Shown piece after piece: positions 29,783 to 36,714 of a DNA stretch of 40,527 nt (positions are counted from its first letter, which is position 1; every line of letters begins with the position of its first letter). The translations under genes and the position numbers were made by a program. The notes below the pieces were generated by a model, which was given only the letters and a program-made list of their open reading frames with translations, was not told the DNA's origin and did not search any database. This DNA is from Burkholderiales bacterium (lineage in GTDB: Bacteria > Pseudomonadota > Gammaproteobacteria > Burkholderiales > JAEUMW01), in the NCBI GenBank assembly GCA_016791285.1, contig JAEUMX010000233.1:1-40527 (forward strand), in the 5' to 3' direction.

Positions 29783-30127
29783 ATGATGGAAGCGCAAGTC
29801 TGCGAACTCAGCACCCGCAAGTGCAAACCGTGCGAAGGCGGCGTTCCGAAGCTCACCGAGGGCGAGATCGAGACCCTGCTCAAGCAACTCGAGGGCTGGT
29901 CACACCGGGATGGCGCACTCGTCAAAGCGTACGCGTTTCGCAACTATCACGAGACGATGGCGTTCGTAAACGCGACGGCCTGGATCTCCCATCGCGAGGA
30001 CCACCATCCCGACCTTGCCGTGGGCTACAACCGGTGCGAGGTGCGCTACTGGACCCACGCCATCGGCGGGCTCTCGGAAAACGACTTCATCTGCGCCGCC
30101 AAGATCGACGCGCTGTTCACCTTGTGA
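29783..30127 (+). CDS. 4a-hydroxytetrahydrobiopterin dehydratase (pterin-4a-carbinolamine dehydratase)
   Basis: A 114-residue PCD/DCoH protein that recycles tetrahydropterin after aromatic hydroxylation. The core motif is H70-REDHHP-76, then YNRCEVRYWTHAIGGLSENDF with the second catalytic histidine (H92). The N-terminus CELSTRKCKPCEGG carries the three cysteines found in one PCD subgroup. The GGAGGG ribosome site precedes two in-frame ATGs (29783 and 29786). No phenylalanine hydroxylase gene is here; in Betaproteobacteria such copies often sit apart, next to rsgA. Confidence 0.92.
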   Translation: MMEAQVCELSTRKCKPCEGGVPKLTEGEIETLLKQLEGWSHRDGALVKAYAFRNYHETMAFVNATAWISHREDHHPDLAVGYNRCEVRYWTHAIGGLSENDFICAAKIDALFTL

Positions 30128-30143
30128 AGCAAACCTGAAGAGC

Positions 30144-31046
30144 GTGCGGCAGCGGGCGCTACCGAAACCGAACGCAGCACTCGCATCCGGCCTCGTCGTC
30201 GCGGCGCACGGCCGTCACTTCGCGGTGGAGGCCGCGGACGGGCAGATCGTCACCTGCTCGACGCGCGGCAAGCGCAGCAATCTTGCGTGCGGCGACCGCG
30301 TCGCCTTCCTTCGCACATCACCCGACCAGGGGGTGATCGAGGCGGTCGATCCGCGGTCGACGGTGCTCTTTCGTTCCGACGCGTATCGGCAAAAACTCCT
30401 CGCCGCGAACGTGACGCAGGTGGTGGTCGTCGTGGCGCCGTGGCCCGTGTTCTCCGACGACCTGCTGGATCGCTGCCTGGTTGCCGCGGAGCATGTCGGA
30501 GCACGCAGCCTCATCGTGCTGAACAAAACCGATCTGCCCGAGGCGGGCGCAGCACAGGCGCGCCTCGCGCCGTATCCCGCGATCGGCTATGACGTCCTGC
30601 CGCTCGCCGCGAAGCACGACGTGGCACCGCTCGTGGCCCGGCTCGAAGGCCACACCAGCGTGCTGGTCGGTGAATCGGGGATGGGAAAATCCACCATCGT
30701 CAACCGCCTCGTGCCCACGGCCGGGGCGGCGACGGCCGAAGTCTCCCGGTTTCTCGCGGCCGGAAAGCACGCGACCACTCATACGCGGCTCTACCACCTG
30801 GACCCGCGCACCCACGTCGTCGACGCGCCGGGCATTCAGGTCTTCGGGTTGCACCACATCGACCCGCTCGAGCTTGCGCACGCCTTTCCGGAGTTCAGGC
30901 CGTGGCTCGGGAAGTGTCGATTCGCGGATTGCCGGCACCTGCGCGAGCCGGACTGCGCCATCGCGCGCGCCGCAGCGGGCGGCACGATCTCCGAGCGGCG
31001 TCTGCAGGCGTACCGGCGCCTCCTTGCGGAGGCACTACGACGTTAG
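30144..31046 (+). CDS. rsgA: Ribosome small-subunit-dependent GTPase A
   Basis: A 300-residue circularly permuted GTPase that checks late 30S assembly. An N-terminal OB fold (about 1-70) is followed by G4 NKTD (127-130), then the P-loop GESGMGKS (176-183) and G3 DAPGI, then the C-terminal zinc knuckle GKCRFADCRHLREPDCAI with Cys and His in the family spacing. The only sensible start in frame is GTG 30144, 16 bp after the PCD stop, with a poor ribosome site, so it may be translationally coupled. The stop overlaps the stop of the convergent CobD-like gene by 4 bp. Confidence 0.94.
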   Translation: MRQRALPKPNAALASGLVVAAHGRHFAVEAADGQIVTCSTRGKRSNLACGDRVAFLRTSPDQGVIEAVDPRSTVLFRSDAYRQKLLAANVTQVVVVVAPWPVFSDDLLDRCLVAAEHVGARSLIVLNKTDLPEAGAAQARLAPYPAIGYDVLPLAAKHDVAPLVARLEGHTSVLVGESGMGKSTIVNRLVPTAGAATAEVSRFLAAGKHATTHTRLYHLDPRTHVVDAPGIQVFGLHHIDPLELAHAFPEFRPWLGKCRFADCRHLREPDCAIARAAAGGTISERRLQAYRRLLAEALRR

Positions 31047-31966
31047 CCGACCCAGTGCGCCAGGGAAACCAGGAATAGGAGCGCCATCCAGAGCGCGAGC
31101 ACCCGCCACACCAGTCCGCTCGCGCTTCTCATGTAGTCCGCGTCGGGCTCTTCGCCGGTGCCCAACTCGGGCCGGATGCGCACCTCCTGCCCTTCGCGGA
31201 CCGCGTCGCCGAGCCGAATGCCGATAGCACCCGCCCCGCTCGCGAGCAGTATCCCCTGGCGGTGCGGGATCCACGACAGGGCCTGGGAACGCCAGCAATA
31301 CACCGCATCCTCGAAGTCCCCCGCCACTGCGAAGCTCGCCGCAGTCAGTCGCGCGGGCAGCCAGTCCACCGCCGCGAACGTCTGCCGCGCAAACTCGCCG
31401 AAGCGACCGAACTCCTCGTCGCTGCGTGTGCCCCAGGAGCGGTCCAGTTCGGACGCGAGGCGATACAGCAACGCCCCGCAGGGCCCCGGCAACAGGATGA
31501 ACCAGGCGATCACGCCGAACCCGTCTCGGTGCGCCAGCAGCAGCCGCTGTTCGATGGCGATCTTGGCGATCTCGCTCACCGTAAAGTCGTCCGCTGCCTG
31601 GCCGGTCCAGTCTTGCAGCGCCGCGCGCGCCGCGTCGAGATCCTGATTCTTGAGCGCCTCGCCGATCGCGGCGTAGGGCGTGCCGGCCTGTCGCAGGCTG
31701 ACGGTGAAGTAGAGCACCGCGACATTGAGCACCCAGGCGAGTAACGGCGATGCGTGATACAGGCCGACGTACAGCACCAGGGCCACCACTACCGGTGCCG
31801 CTACCGCCAGCAGCCAGCCGATGACACCGTGGCGCGGCTGACCGGCATTGAAGTTACGCTCGATGCCGTGGGCGTAAGCTCGGAACCACCGGAGCAGGCG
31901 GTTCTCTCCCCCCAGCGGGCGCACCTGGTCCAAGAGAAAAGCGGCGAGCAGCGAGAAGAAGGACAT
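31043..31966 (-). CDS. CobD/CbiB-family membrane protein, probably not cobalamin synthase
   Basis: A 307-residue membrane protein with four or five hydrophobic segments (start MSFFSLLAAFLLDQVRPL; VIGWLLAVAAPVVVALVLYVG; GVIAWFILLPGPCGALLYRL; ALWMALLFLVSLAHWVG at the end). It belongs to the CobD/CbiB group often annotated as cobalamin protein or AmpE-like in this rsgA-linked position in Betaproteobacteria. No other cobalamin gene is near and context suggests a different, unknown envelope role. It overlaps rsgA tail-to-tail. Upstream lies the sRNA terminator, so its promoter must fall in the 82 bp 31967-32048. Confidence 0.75.
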   Translation of the reverse strand: MSFFSLLAAFLLDQVRPLGGENRLLRWFRAYAHGIERNFNAGQPRHGVIGWLLAVAAPVVVALVLYVGLYHASPLLAWVLNVAVLYFTVSLRQAGTPYAAIGEALKNQDLDAARAALQDWTGQAADDFTVSEIAKIAIEQRLLLAHRDGFGVIAWFILLPGPCGALLYRLASELDRSWGTRSDEEFGRFGEFARQTFAAVDWLPARLTAASFAVAGDFEDAVYCWRSQALSWIPHRQGILLASGAGAIGIRLGDAVREGQEVRIRPELGTGEEPDADYMRSASGLVWRVLALWMALLFLVSLAHWVG

Positions 31967-32048
31967 CGGAGTCCAGCACCGCAGAGGAGGCGCTATGGTA
32001 AGGCGGGCACCGAACCCTTTTCAACCAGCCACCGGCGCGCTGAGCAGC

Positions 32049-32082
32049 AAAAAAAATCCCCCGCGACTTGCGGCCGCGGGGG
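32049..32082 (-). terminator. Intrinsic terminator of the sRNA (and of the Gre-like gene transcript)
   Basis: Minus-strand stem CCCCCGCG-type, 8 perfect GC pairs (32075-32082 with 32058-32065), a nine-base loop, one A and eight T. It could also end readthrough from the Gre-like gene 260 bp upstream. Confidence 0.9.
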
Positions 32083-32163
32083 AAGAGCGCACAGCGGAGA
32101 TTTTCTGGCGGGGAGTTTCGAGGAAGATGGTGGAAACTCCCGAGGAAGCAACAGCGCCAGACA
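32049..32163 (-). ncRNA. Candidate sigma-54-dependent small RNA (about 115 nt) with two CUUCCUC loops
   Basis: From the predicted +1 (32162-32163) the minus strand can fold at once: outer stem TCTGGCG/CGCCAGA (32161-32155 with 32110-32104), inner stem GGGAGTTTC/GAAACTCCC (32141-32133 with 32119-32111), both perfect. On the 5' side between the stems a 13-nt bulge ends in CTTCCTC, and the 13-nt apical loop also ends in CTTCCTC. A 21-nt single-stranded stretch follows, then the terminator stem and eight T. The repeated open C/U motif is complementary to GAGGAAG, i.e. to Shine-Dalgarno-like sequence, so trans-acting mRNA repression (with Hfq at the U tail) is the natural hypothesis. Promoter, fold and terminator are seen; transcription and function are inferred. 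Confidence 0.7.
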
Positions 32164-32172
32164 CGCAAACCT

Positions 32173-32190
32173 GTGCAACCGCCGTGCCAA
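32173..32190 (-). promoter_or_regulatory. Sigma-54 (RpoN) promoter
   Basis: Minus strand TTGGCACGGCGGTTGCAC matches the -24/-12 consensus TGGCACG-N4-TTGC(A/T) at every conserved base with exact spacing. Taking the C of GC as -12 puts +1 at about 32163, next to the foot of the sRNA hairpin. No sigma-70-like gene start lies within 200 bp downstream on this strand. Confidence 0.85.
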
Positions 32191-32240
32191 AAGGTTCAGG
32201 CTAGAAAAAACAGTGACTTGGCTTGGAGATTTCGGTCGGC

Positions 32241-32266
32241 CCAGTGGGAGAGCCGTTTCAAACTGG
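32241..32266 (-). promoter_or_regulatory. Possible enhancer-binding site for the sigma-54 promoter
   Basis: An inverted repeat CCAGT-N16-ACTGG centred about 90 bp upstream of the predicted +1, a usual place for activator binding. It does not match the NtrC consensus (TGCACC-N5-GGTGCA) well. Speculative. Confidence 0.2.
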
Positions 32267-32340
32267 TGCCCGCGACCCGGGCTTCGCCTCACAGTGGTGC
32301 GTCGCTTCGAGGGGCCGGCTGACACGCCGGCGCCGCCCGT

Positions 32341-32838
32341 TCAGCCGTAGTGGATGGAGAGTATCTCGAGGCCGGCGTCACCGGCAGGCCGCTTCCAGAC
32401 CACGGAGTCGCCCACCTTCGATCCGATCATCGCCTTACCGAGCGGCGAGGCCCAGCTGATCTTGCCCGCACCGACGTCCGCCTCGTCCTCGCCCACGATC
32501 GCGAACGTCTGGCGCCCGCCGTTCTCGTCGCTCACGTCGACCATGGCGCCGAAATGGACCTCGTCGCGCGGCTGGCCGGATACCTCGACCAGAATGGCGC
32601 TCTCCAGCCGCTGCTGAAAATATCTCAGGTCCCGCTGCACCTGCCTCAGATGCTGCTTCGAGAGCGGATCATCGGCGGCCACCAGCCGCGCCCGGTGCTC
32701 CTGGAGCTCGGCATACTGCGCCTGCAGCCGCGCGAGCCCGGCCGGTGTCACGTAGTTCGGGTAAGGGCTTTGCGGCCGCTCCGGCAGTTCGTCGGAGACG
32801 AGATCCTCGTCGGATTCCTTTACGAACGCTCGACTCAT
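32341..32838 (-). CDS. GreA/GreB-family transcription factor with altered tip
   Basis: A 165-residue protein, MSRAFVKESDEDL start, ELPERPQSPYPNYVTPAGL, an N-terminal coiled coil (about 40-95) and a C-terminal FKBP-like Gre domain (VHFGAMVDVSDENGG, IVGEDEADVGAGKISWASPLGKAM). It is of the GreB-like subgroup that binds RNA polymerase through the secondary channel. The classic tip motif DxxENAxY of cleavage factors is not present; the corresponding turn reads LVAADDPLSKQH, so cleavage stimulation may differ. The start 32838 fits the family; the frame extends 27 codons further upstream without support. Convergence or readthrough into the sRNA unit lies downstream. Confidence 0.8.
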   Translation of the reverse strand: MSRAFVKESDEDLVSDELPERPQSPYPNYVTPAGLARLQAQYAELQEHRARLVAADDPLSKQHLRQVQRDLRYFQQRLESAILVEVSGQPRDEVHFGAMVDVSDENGGRQTFAIVGEDEADVGAGKISWASPLGKAMIGSKVGDSVVWKRPAGDAGLEILSIHYG

Positions 32839-32967
32839 GGCGGCGGCCTGGTGCGGGGTGGAAACTGCGAAGCTTGTATTGTGGTGGCTCGCGGGACGTG
32901 CAGCAATAGCGTTGCACAATGCGCCCGGATTTTTCGTGCATCAAGCGCGCGCCGCAGCGCGCAAGAC

Positions 32968-33618
32968 CTACTGCGGGTGCGCGAGAATGCGCTGCAGGTT
33001 GACGATCATCGCCGCGGTCGCGCCCCAGATCAGGCGACCGTCGTAGGGCATCGCGAAATAGGAACGGCGCTGACCCTTGTAGTCGTAACTGCGCCGCTCG
33101 TGCGACGAGGGATCCATGAGAAACGCGAGCGGGACCTCGAACGCCTCGGCGACCTCGAAACTGTCCAGCGTCAGCGAGAACGGCGGCTCGATCCAGCCCA
33201 CGACCGGCGTCACCCGGTAGCCGGTGATGGTCCAGTACTCCGGCAGCAGACCCAGCACGTCGACATGATCGGGCGCGAGACCGATCTCCTCGGCCGCCTC
33301 GCGCAGCGCGGTATCGATGCTCGTCGCGTCCTCCGGCTCGGCGCGCCCGCCCGGGAAGCTGATCTGCCCGGCGTGGTCGGCGAGATGGTTCGTGCGTTGC
33401 GTGAGGAGCAGAGTCGGGCCCGCCGCGCGATTCACGATCGGCACCAGCACGGCTGCCTCGATGGCATCCCCGCGCGCGGCCTGCACGCATTCGATCACGT
33501 CGCCCTGCAGCCGTGCCACGTCATGGTTCGGCGCGGCAAGCCGCGAGGCCAGCCAGTCGCGTGTCACGCCCGGCAGCGACCGGTGGGGGGAGAGGATTTC
33601 ACGGTTTTCGATCAACAT
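32968..33618 (-). CDS. CoA pyrophosphatase-type Nudix hydrolase
   Basis: A 216-residue NudL/CoAse-like protein expected to split CoA or its derivatives to acyl-phosphopantetheine and 3',5'-ADP. The CoAse signature LLTQRTNHLADHAGQISFPGG is present (given in parts: LLTQRTNHLADH, GQISFPGG), followed by the Nudix box about 90-113 ending LREAAEEIGL, with the two-residue-longer spacing usual for this subfamily. ATG 33618 with GCAGGT upstream is preferred; an in-frame ATG at 33672 adds an unsupported Ser/Ala stretch. It is divergent from the small exported protein. Confidence 0.88.
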   Translation of the reverse strand: MLIENREILSPHRSLPGVTRDWLASRLAAPNHDVARLQGDVIECVQAARGDAIEAAVLVPIVNRAAGPTLLLTQRTNHLADHAGQISFPGGRAEPEDATSIDTALREAAEEIGLAPDHVDVLGLLPEYWTITGYRVTPVVGWIEPPFSLTLDSFEVAEAFEVPLAFLMDPSSHERRSYDYKGQRRSYFAMPYDGRLIWGATAAMIVNLQRILAHPQ

Positions 33619-33751
33619 ACCTGCGCTTACGCAAAAGCTGTGCGCAGACGCGCTTGCCACAGCTTGAATCACCCGAATCGAACGACTCCCTCACCAGACT
33701 GTCGATTGGCATTGGGAGTTCCTCAATCCGAGGCCCGACAAGGAGGACGAC

Positions 33752-34000
33752 ATGAGCATTCAACGCTGGCTCACCGCTGCGGCGCTGGCCCTGGCAAGCG
33801 CTTCCGCCTTTGCCTTTCACTGTCCCCAGGACATGAAGAAAATAGACGATGCCCTCGCCAAGAACCCGAACCTCACGGCGGCGCAACTCGCGGACGTGAA
33901 GAAGTATCGCGCCGAAGGCGAGGCATTGCACAACGCGGGCAAGCACCAGGAGTCGGTCGACACGCTGTCGAAGGCGATGGCGATATTGAACGTGAAGTGA
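33752..34000 (+). CDS. Small exported helical protein, unknown function
   Basis: An 82-residue protein with a clear signal peptide (cleavage near AFA-F22, from LASASAFA) and a mature part of about 60 residues: HCPQDMKKIDDALAKNP, then two helices with KYRAEGEALHNAGKHQESVDTLSKAMAIL, a TPR-like half-repeat. One cysteine (C24). The ribosome site AAGGAGG is excellent. I know similar small periplasmic proteins in Betaproteobacteria but no function. It stands alone, convergent with the SDR gene. Confidence 0.8.
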   Translation: MSIQRWLTAAALALASASAFAFHCPQDMKKIDDALAKNPNLTAAQLADVKKYRAEGEALHNAGKHQESVDTLSKAMAILNVK

Positions 34001-34010
34001 AGCTCCGCGG

Positions 34011-34053
34011 TAGCGGGGTCGGCGGCAGGCCCCCCGCGTTGCCGACCCTGCTA
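34011..34053. other. 13-bp hairpin between convergent genes
   Basis: Arms 34011-34023 and 34041-34053 pair with one G-T mismatch around a 17-nt C-rich loop. No T run follows on either strand. It sits between the stops of the small exported protein and the SDR and may end or protect both transcripts. Confidence 0.45.
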
Positions 34054-34092
34054 GCGTCGTCGGCGCGGGCGGTGATGCCAACGCGCCCGCCG

Positions 34093-34800
34093 TCACCAGG
34101 GGATCGCCTTGCGGTCGCGGAAGAAATGTCCGGTCGGACCGCCGTCCGGCAGGGTCGCGAGCCAGATTGCCGTGTCCGCACCCTCCGCCACCGACCGCAG
34201 CGCGTGCGGCCCGCCCATGTCGGTCCGCACCCAGCCGGGGCAGACGGCATTGACCAGAATGTTGGTGCCTGACAGCTCTGCCGACAGAGTCCGCGTCAGG
34301 GCGTTCAGAGCCGTCTTCGAGATCCGATAGACCGGAGTACCCGCCCCCATCTCGGCCAGCTGCCCGAGACCGCTGGCCATATTGACGATGCGACCGTAGT
34401 TTTCCCGCTGCATCAGCGGGACCAGCGCCTTGACCATGAGAAAGGGGCCGGCGAGATTGGTCGTGAGCACTTCCTGCAGCGTTGCGAGCGAGGTTGTCAT
34501 CACCCGGCCACTGCGCGAGTCGATGACGCCGGCGTTATTCACCAGCACATCGCACGCGCCGTACTGCCCATCGATCCATGCCGCGAACGCCGCGACGCTG
34601 GTCTCGCTGGCCACGTCGACGGGGTGGCTCACGATGGTGCTCAAACCTGTAGCCGCGAGCTGGGCGCGCGCTGCCTCGCCCTTGGCCGCATCCCGGCTCC
34701 CCAAGACGACCTGCATGCCCAGACTCGCGAGCTGGCGGCAGATCTCGAATCCGATGCCCCGGTTTCCGCCCGTCACTACCGCGACCTTCGCTCTTGTCAT
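34093..34800 (-). CDS. Short-chain dehydrogenase/reductase
   Basis: A 235-residue classical SDR: TGGNRGIG cofactor motif (10-17), the NNAG motif (about 87-90), the catalytic serine in VNMASGLGQ and YRISK (YxxxK). The type resembles carbonyl reductases (NRGIGFEICRQLA start, GPFLMVKALVPLM, CPGWVRTDMGG). The substrate is unknown. It is divergent from the FAH-family gene with 128 bp between; a shared AT-rich -10 region suggests coordinated control. Confidence 0.85.
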   Translation of the reverse strand: MTRAKVAVVTGGNRGIGFEICRQLASLGMQVVLGSRDAAKGEAARAQLAATGLSTIVSHPVDVASETSVAAFAAWIDGQYGACDVLVNNAGVIDSRSGRVMTTSLATLQEVLTTNLAGPFLMVKALVPLMQRENYGRIVNMASGLGQLAEMGAGTPVYRISKTALNALTRTLSAELSGTNILVNAVCPGWVRTDMGGPHALRSVAEGADTAIWLATLPDGGPTGHFFRDRKAIPW

Positions 34801-34872
34801 TTCCCGCTCCGTTTGCTTCGGCCCCTCGCCCGCGCCGGGAAATGCTCCGCAACCCTCGTCCCGCCTTGCCGG

Positions 34873-34880
34873 ATTATACT
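34873..34880. promoter_or_regulatory. Shared divergent -10 region (SDR / FAH genes)
   Basis: ATTATACT reads TATAAT (6 of 6) on the minus strand (34873-34878) for the SDR and TATACT (5 of 6) on the plus strand (34875-34880) for the FAH gene. No clear -35 on either side. The two promoters would exclude one another physically. Confidence 0.4.
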
Positions 34881-34928
34881 CCCCGCTGACCAGCCCCTTG
34901 CCTCATTGCCACCGCCCAGGAATCCGAC

Positions 34929-35843
34929 ATGCGTTTGGTGACTTTTGCCGCGGACGCCTTGTCCGCCGCCCGCGTAGGCCTGATCGCTGCAGACGGCGAC
35001 ATCGTCGATATCGGTGCCTCAGCGTCGCGCGCCGGGATGACGCTGCCGTTCGACGCCACCGACATGGTATCGCTGATCGCTGCTGGCGAAACCGCCCGGG
35101 ACGTGGTGCTTCGCCTCTCCGCGATGTCGTCGGCAGTGCGTCTGCCGGAAACCGGCGTGCGCCTGCTGGCCCCCATCCCGCGCCCGCGCAAGAACGTGTT
35201 CTGCGTCGGGTGGAACTATCTCGAACACTTCGAGGAAGGCGAAGCGGTGCGCAAGAGTGGCGACGACCTGCCCAAGCATCCGGTCTTTTTCAGCAAGGCG
35301 GTCACCGCGGTGATCGGACCTTTCGACTCGATTCCGTTCGATGCGCGGGTGTCGGCCAAACTCGACTGGGAAGTCGAACTCGGCGTCGTGATCGGCCGTT
35401 CAGGCAGGAACATCGACCAGGCCGACGCCATGGACCACGTCTTCGGCTATACCGTGATCGACGATGTCTCGGCCCGCGACCTGCAGCGGCAGCACGGCGG
35501 TCAGTGGCTGAAGGGCAAGAGCCTCGACGGCACCTGTCCGATGGGGCCGTGTATCGTCACTCGCGATGAACTAGACGCTGGAAATCTGCGCCTGGTGACG
35601 AGGGTCAACGGTGTCGTCAAGCAGGACTCGCGCACGCGCCACATGTACTTCTCGCTGCCCCGGCTGATCGAGGAACTTTCGCTCGGGCTGACGCTGGAGC
35701 CGGGGGACGTGCTGTCCACGGGCACCCCTCAGGGCGTCGGATTCGCACGCAACCCGCCGGAGTTTCTCGCCCCGGGCGATATCGTCGAGAGCGAGATCGA
35801 AGGCATTGGCTGCCTGCGCAACCCGGTGGTTGCCGCCGGCTGA
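34929..35843 (+). CDS. Fumarylacetoacetate hydrolase-family protein
   Basis: A 304-residue FAH-fold enzyme with an N-terminal cap (1-80) and the metal-binding fold after it: NYLEHFEEG, WEVELGVVIG with E148 and E150, VIDDVSARDLQ and KSLDGTCPMGP, ending GDVLSTGTPQGVGF. Such proteins are 2-keto acid hydratases, isomerases, decarboxylases or acylpyruvases; the reaction cannot be told. There is no aromatic breakdown operon around it. It is convergent with the ACT gene with 10 bp between stops. Confidence 0.85.
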   Translation: MRLVTFAADALSAARVGLIAADGDIVDIGASASRAGMTLPFDATDMVSLIAAGETARDVVLRLSAMSSAVRLPETGVRLLAPIPRPRKNVFCVGWNYLEHFEEGEAVRKSGDDLPKHPVFFSKAVTAVIGPFDSIPFDARVSAKLDWEVELGVVIGRSGRNIDQADAMDHVFGYTVIDDVSARDLQRQHGGQWLKGKSLDGTCPMGPCIVTRDELDAGNLRLVTRVNGVVKQDSRTRHMYFSLPRLIEELSLGLTLEPGDVLSTGTPQGVGFARNPPEFLAPGDIVESEIEGIGCLRNPVVAAG

Positions 35844-35853
35844 GCCATCGCTT

Positions 35854-36264
35854 TCAGACGCCGAGGAGCTTCGCGGTGCGCGTCACGTCCTGCTGCCTGA
35901 CCCAGAAGATCGCGCCGAACCGCCCCGCCCCCGCCACCACGGCGTCGATCGCCGTGATGTTGATGTCGGAGGCCGCCAGCGTTTCCAGCATCTCCACGAT
36001 CGCGCCGACCCGGTCCTTCCCGCGCACGAGAAAGCCGGTCTTGGTCTCTTCGAGCTCGATGCCGAGCCTTTTCGCCACCTTCTTGAAGAGCGTCGCATCC
36101 TCCGGCACCAGATCGATCTGGGCGCGGCGACCGCTCGGAAAACCGTGGAAAGCGTAAAGGTTCACCCCCGCCTCCTTCAACTGCTTGAGCAGATGGGCGC
36201 CCTCGCCGGGCTTGTTGGGCCGACTGCAGATGAAATAGGTGACCTTCTGGATGTTGTCTGGCAT
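35854..36264 (-). CDS. ACT-domain protein
   Basis: A 136-residue protein of two ACT-like halves: VTYFICSRPNKPGEGAHLLKQL (about 8-29) with AGVNLYAFHGFP, and a second half RVGAIVEMLETLAASDINIT followed by AIDAVVAGAGRFGAIFWV. No catalytic domain is attached. Such proteins usually bind small effectors such as amino acids. The start at 36264 follows GGGGGAG and the family-like start is MPDNIQKVTYF. It is divergent from the bufferin operon, sharing a 183-bp regulatory region. Confidence 0.85.
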   Translation of the reverse strand: MPDNIQKVTYFICSRPNKPGEGAHLLKQLKEAGVNLYAFHGFPSGRRAQIDLVPEDATLFKKVAKRLGIELEETKTGFLVRGKDRVGAIVEMLETLAASDINITAIDAVVAGAGRFGAIFWVRQQDVTRTAKLLGV

Positions 36265-36288
36265 GGATCTCCCCCGCGCGTGAGACGG

Positions 36289-36318
36289 TTTGTTCGGCGT
36301 ACCCCAACTCTCTAAATA
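36289..36318 (+). promoter_or_regulatory. Candidate bufA promoter
   Basis: TTTGTT (36289-36294), an 18-bp spacer and TAAATA (36313-36318). A moderate sigma-70 match. The leader would be over 120 nt. The -10 lies in the left arm and loop of the inverted repeat listed next. Confidence 0.3.
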
Positions 36319-36353
36319 GCAGTACCCTTCGCTTTTCGCAAAGAGAAGTTGGG
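36303..36353. promoter_or_regulatory. Inverted repeat in the bufA control region
   Basis: CCCAACTCTCT (36303-36313) pairs with AGAGaAGTTGGG (36342-36353) with one bulged A; a smaller hairpin (CTTT-TCGC-AAAG, 36332-36343) lies inside and shares two bases. It overlaps the candidate -10 and could be an operator or leader structure. Confidence 0.4.
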
Positions 36354-36447
36354 CTGCATCCGTTCCTGCCTCCCGAGCGTAACAGGACACGGCGCCAGGC
36401 GGGACCCCCCGCTCGGCGCAAACACCCGACAACCCAGAGGAGCAAGC

Positions 36448-36708
36448 ATGAATACATCGAGCAAGATGACTGGCGCCGCACTCGCTGCCGCCGCCGCCGC
36501 GCTGTTCGCCACCACCGCTATCGGAACCGCCAGCGCGGCGGAGGAAGCGAAGGTTCAGTGTGCCGGCATCAACGGATGCAAAGGGCAGAGTGCCTGCAAG
36601 AGCGCAAAGAACGATTGCGGGGGCAAGAACGCCTGCAAGGGCCAGGGCTGGGTCCACACCACCGAGAAGGAGTGCGCTGCCAAGGGTGGCAAGGTCGTGA
36701 AGATGTAG
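36448..36708 (+). CDS. bufA: Bufferin-type RiPP precursor (BufA2-like Cys-rich exported peptide)
   Basis: An 86-residue protein with a Sec signal peptide (about 1-30, ending GTASA) and a mature part with six cysteines at 38, 44, 50, 57, 63 and 76. The repeat is C-x-G-x-N-x-C-K-G-x-x-x-C-K and then [12 protein letters not shown]. This is the low-complexity CKG pattern of the exported precursors paired with MNIO (DUF692) enzymes, for which cysteine modification to thiooxazole-type groups and copper binding have been reported. bufB and bufC follow directly. The ribosome site is AGAGGAG. Cargo metal and modified residues are not deducible from sequence. Confidence 0.88.
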   Translation: MNTSSKMTGAALAAAAAALFATTAIGTASAAEEAKVQCAGINGCKGQSACKSAKNDCGGKNACKGQGWVHTTEKECAAKGGKVVKM

Positions 36709-36714
36709 CGCGGG

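Larger units (their letters stand above)
31967..32340. other. 374-bp intergenic region holding a sigma-54 sRNA unit
   Basis: No protein gene is convincing in this stretch; the open frames in it have no ribosome sites and straddle the hairpins. On the minus strand it contains, in order, a possible activator dyad (32241-32266), a sigma-54 promoter (32173-32190), a large hairpin (32104-32161) and a terminator (32049-32082). The part 31967-32048 should hold the promoter of the CobD-like gene; I see no clear hexamers there. Confidence 0.7.

Noticed and set aside
31043..31966. True cobalamin biosynthesis gene cobD/cbiB
   Set aside because: Only family-level likeness; no other cobalamin gene is near and this rsgA-linked copy is usually of unknown role.
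32241..32266. NtrC binding site upstream of the sigma-54 promoter
   Set aside because: The dyad is CCAGT-N16-ACTGG, not TGCACC-N5-GGTGCA; listed only as a generic activator candidate.
31993..32325. A 110-codon minus-strand frame across the sRNA region
   Set aside because: No ribosome site, basic low-complexity composition, and it crosses the promoter, both hairpins and the terminator.
36378..36403. GTAACA followed by a GC-rich stretch upstream of bufA as an ECF-sigma promoter
   Set aside because: The -35-like GTAACA is present but no matching CGAA/CGTC-type -10 occurs at the right distance.
36448..36708. Classic DUF2282 precursor
   Set aside because: The KCYGVAKAGxNDC pattern of that family is absent; the CKG repeats point to the second bufferin precursor type.
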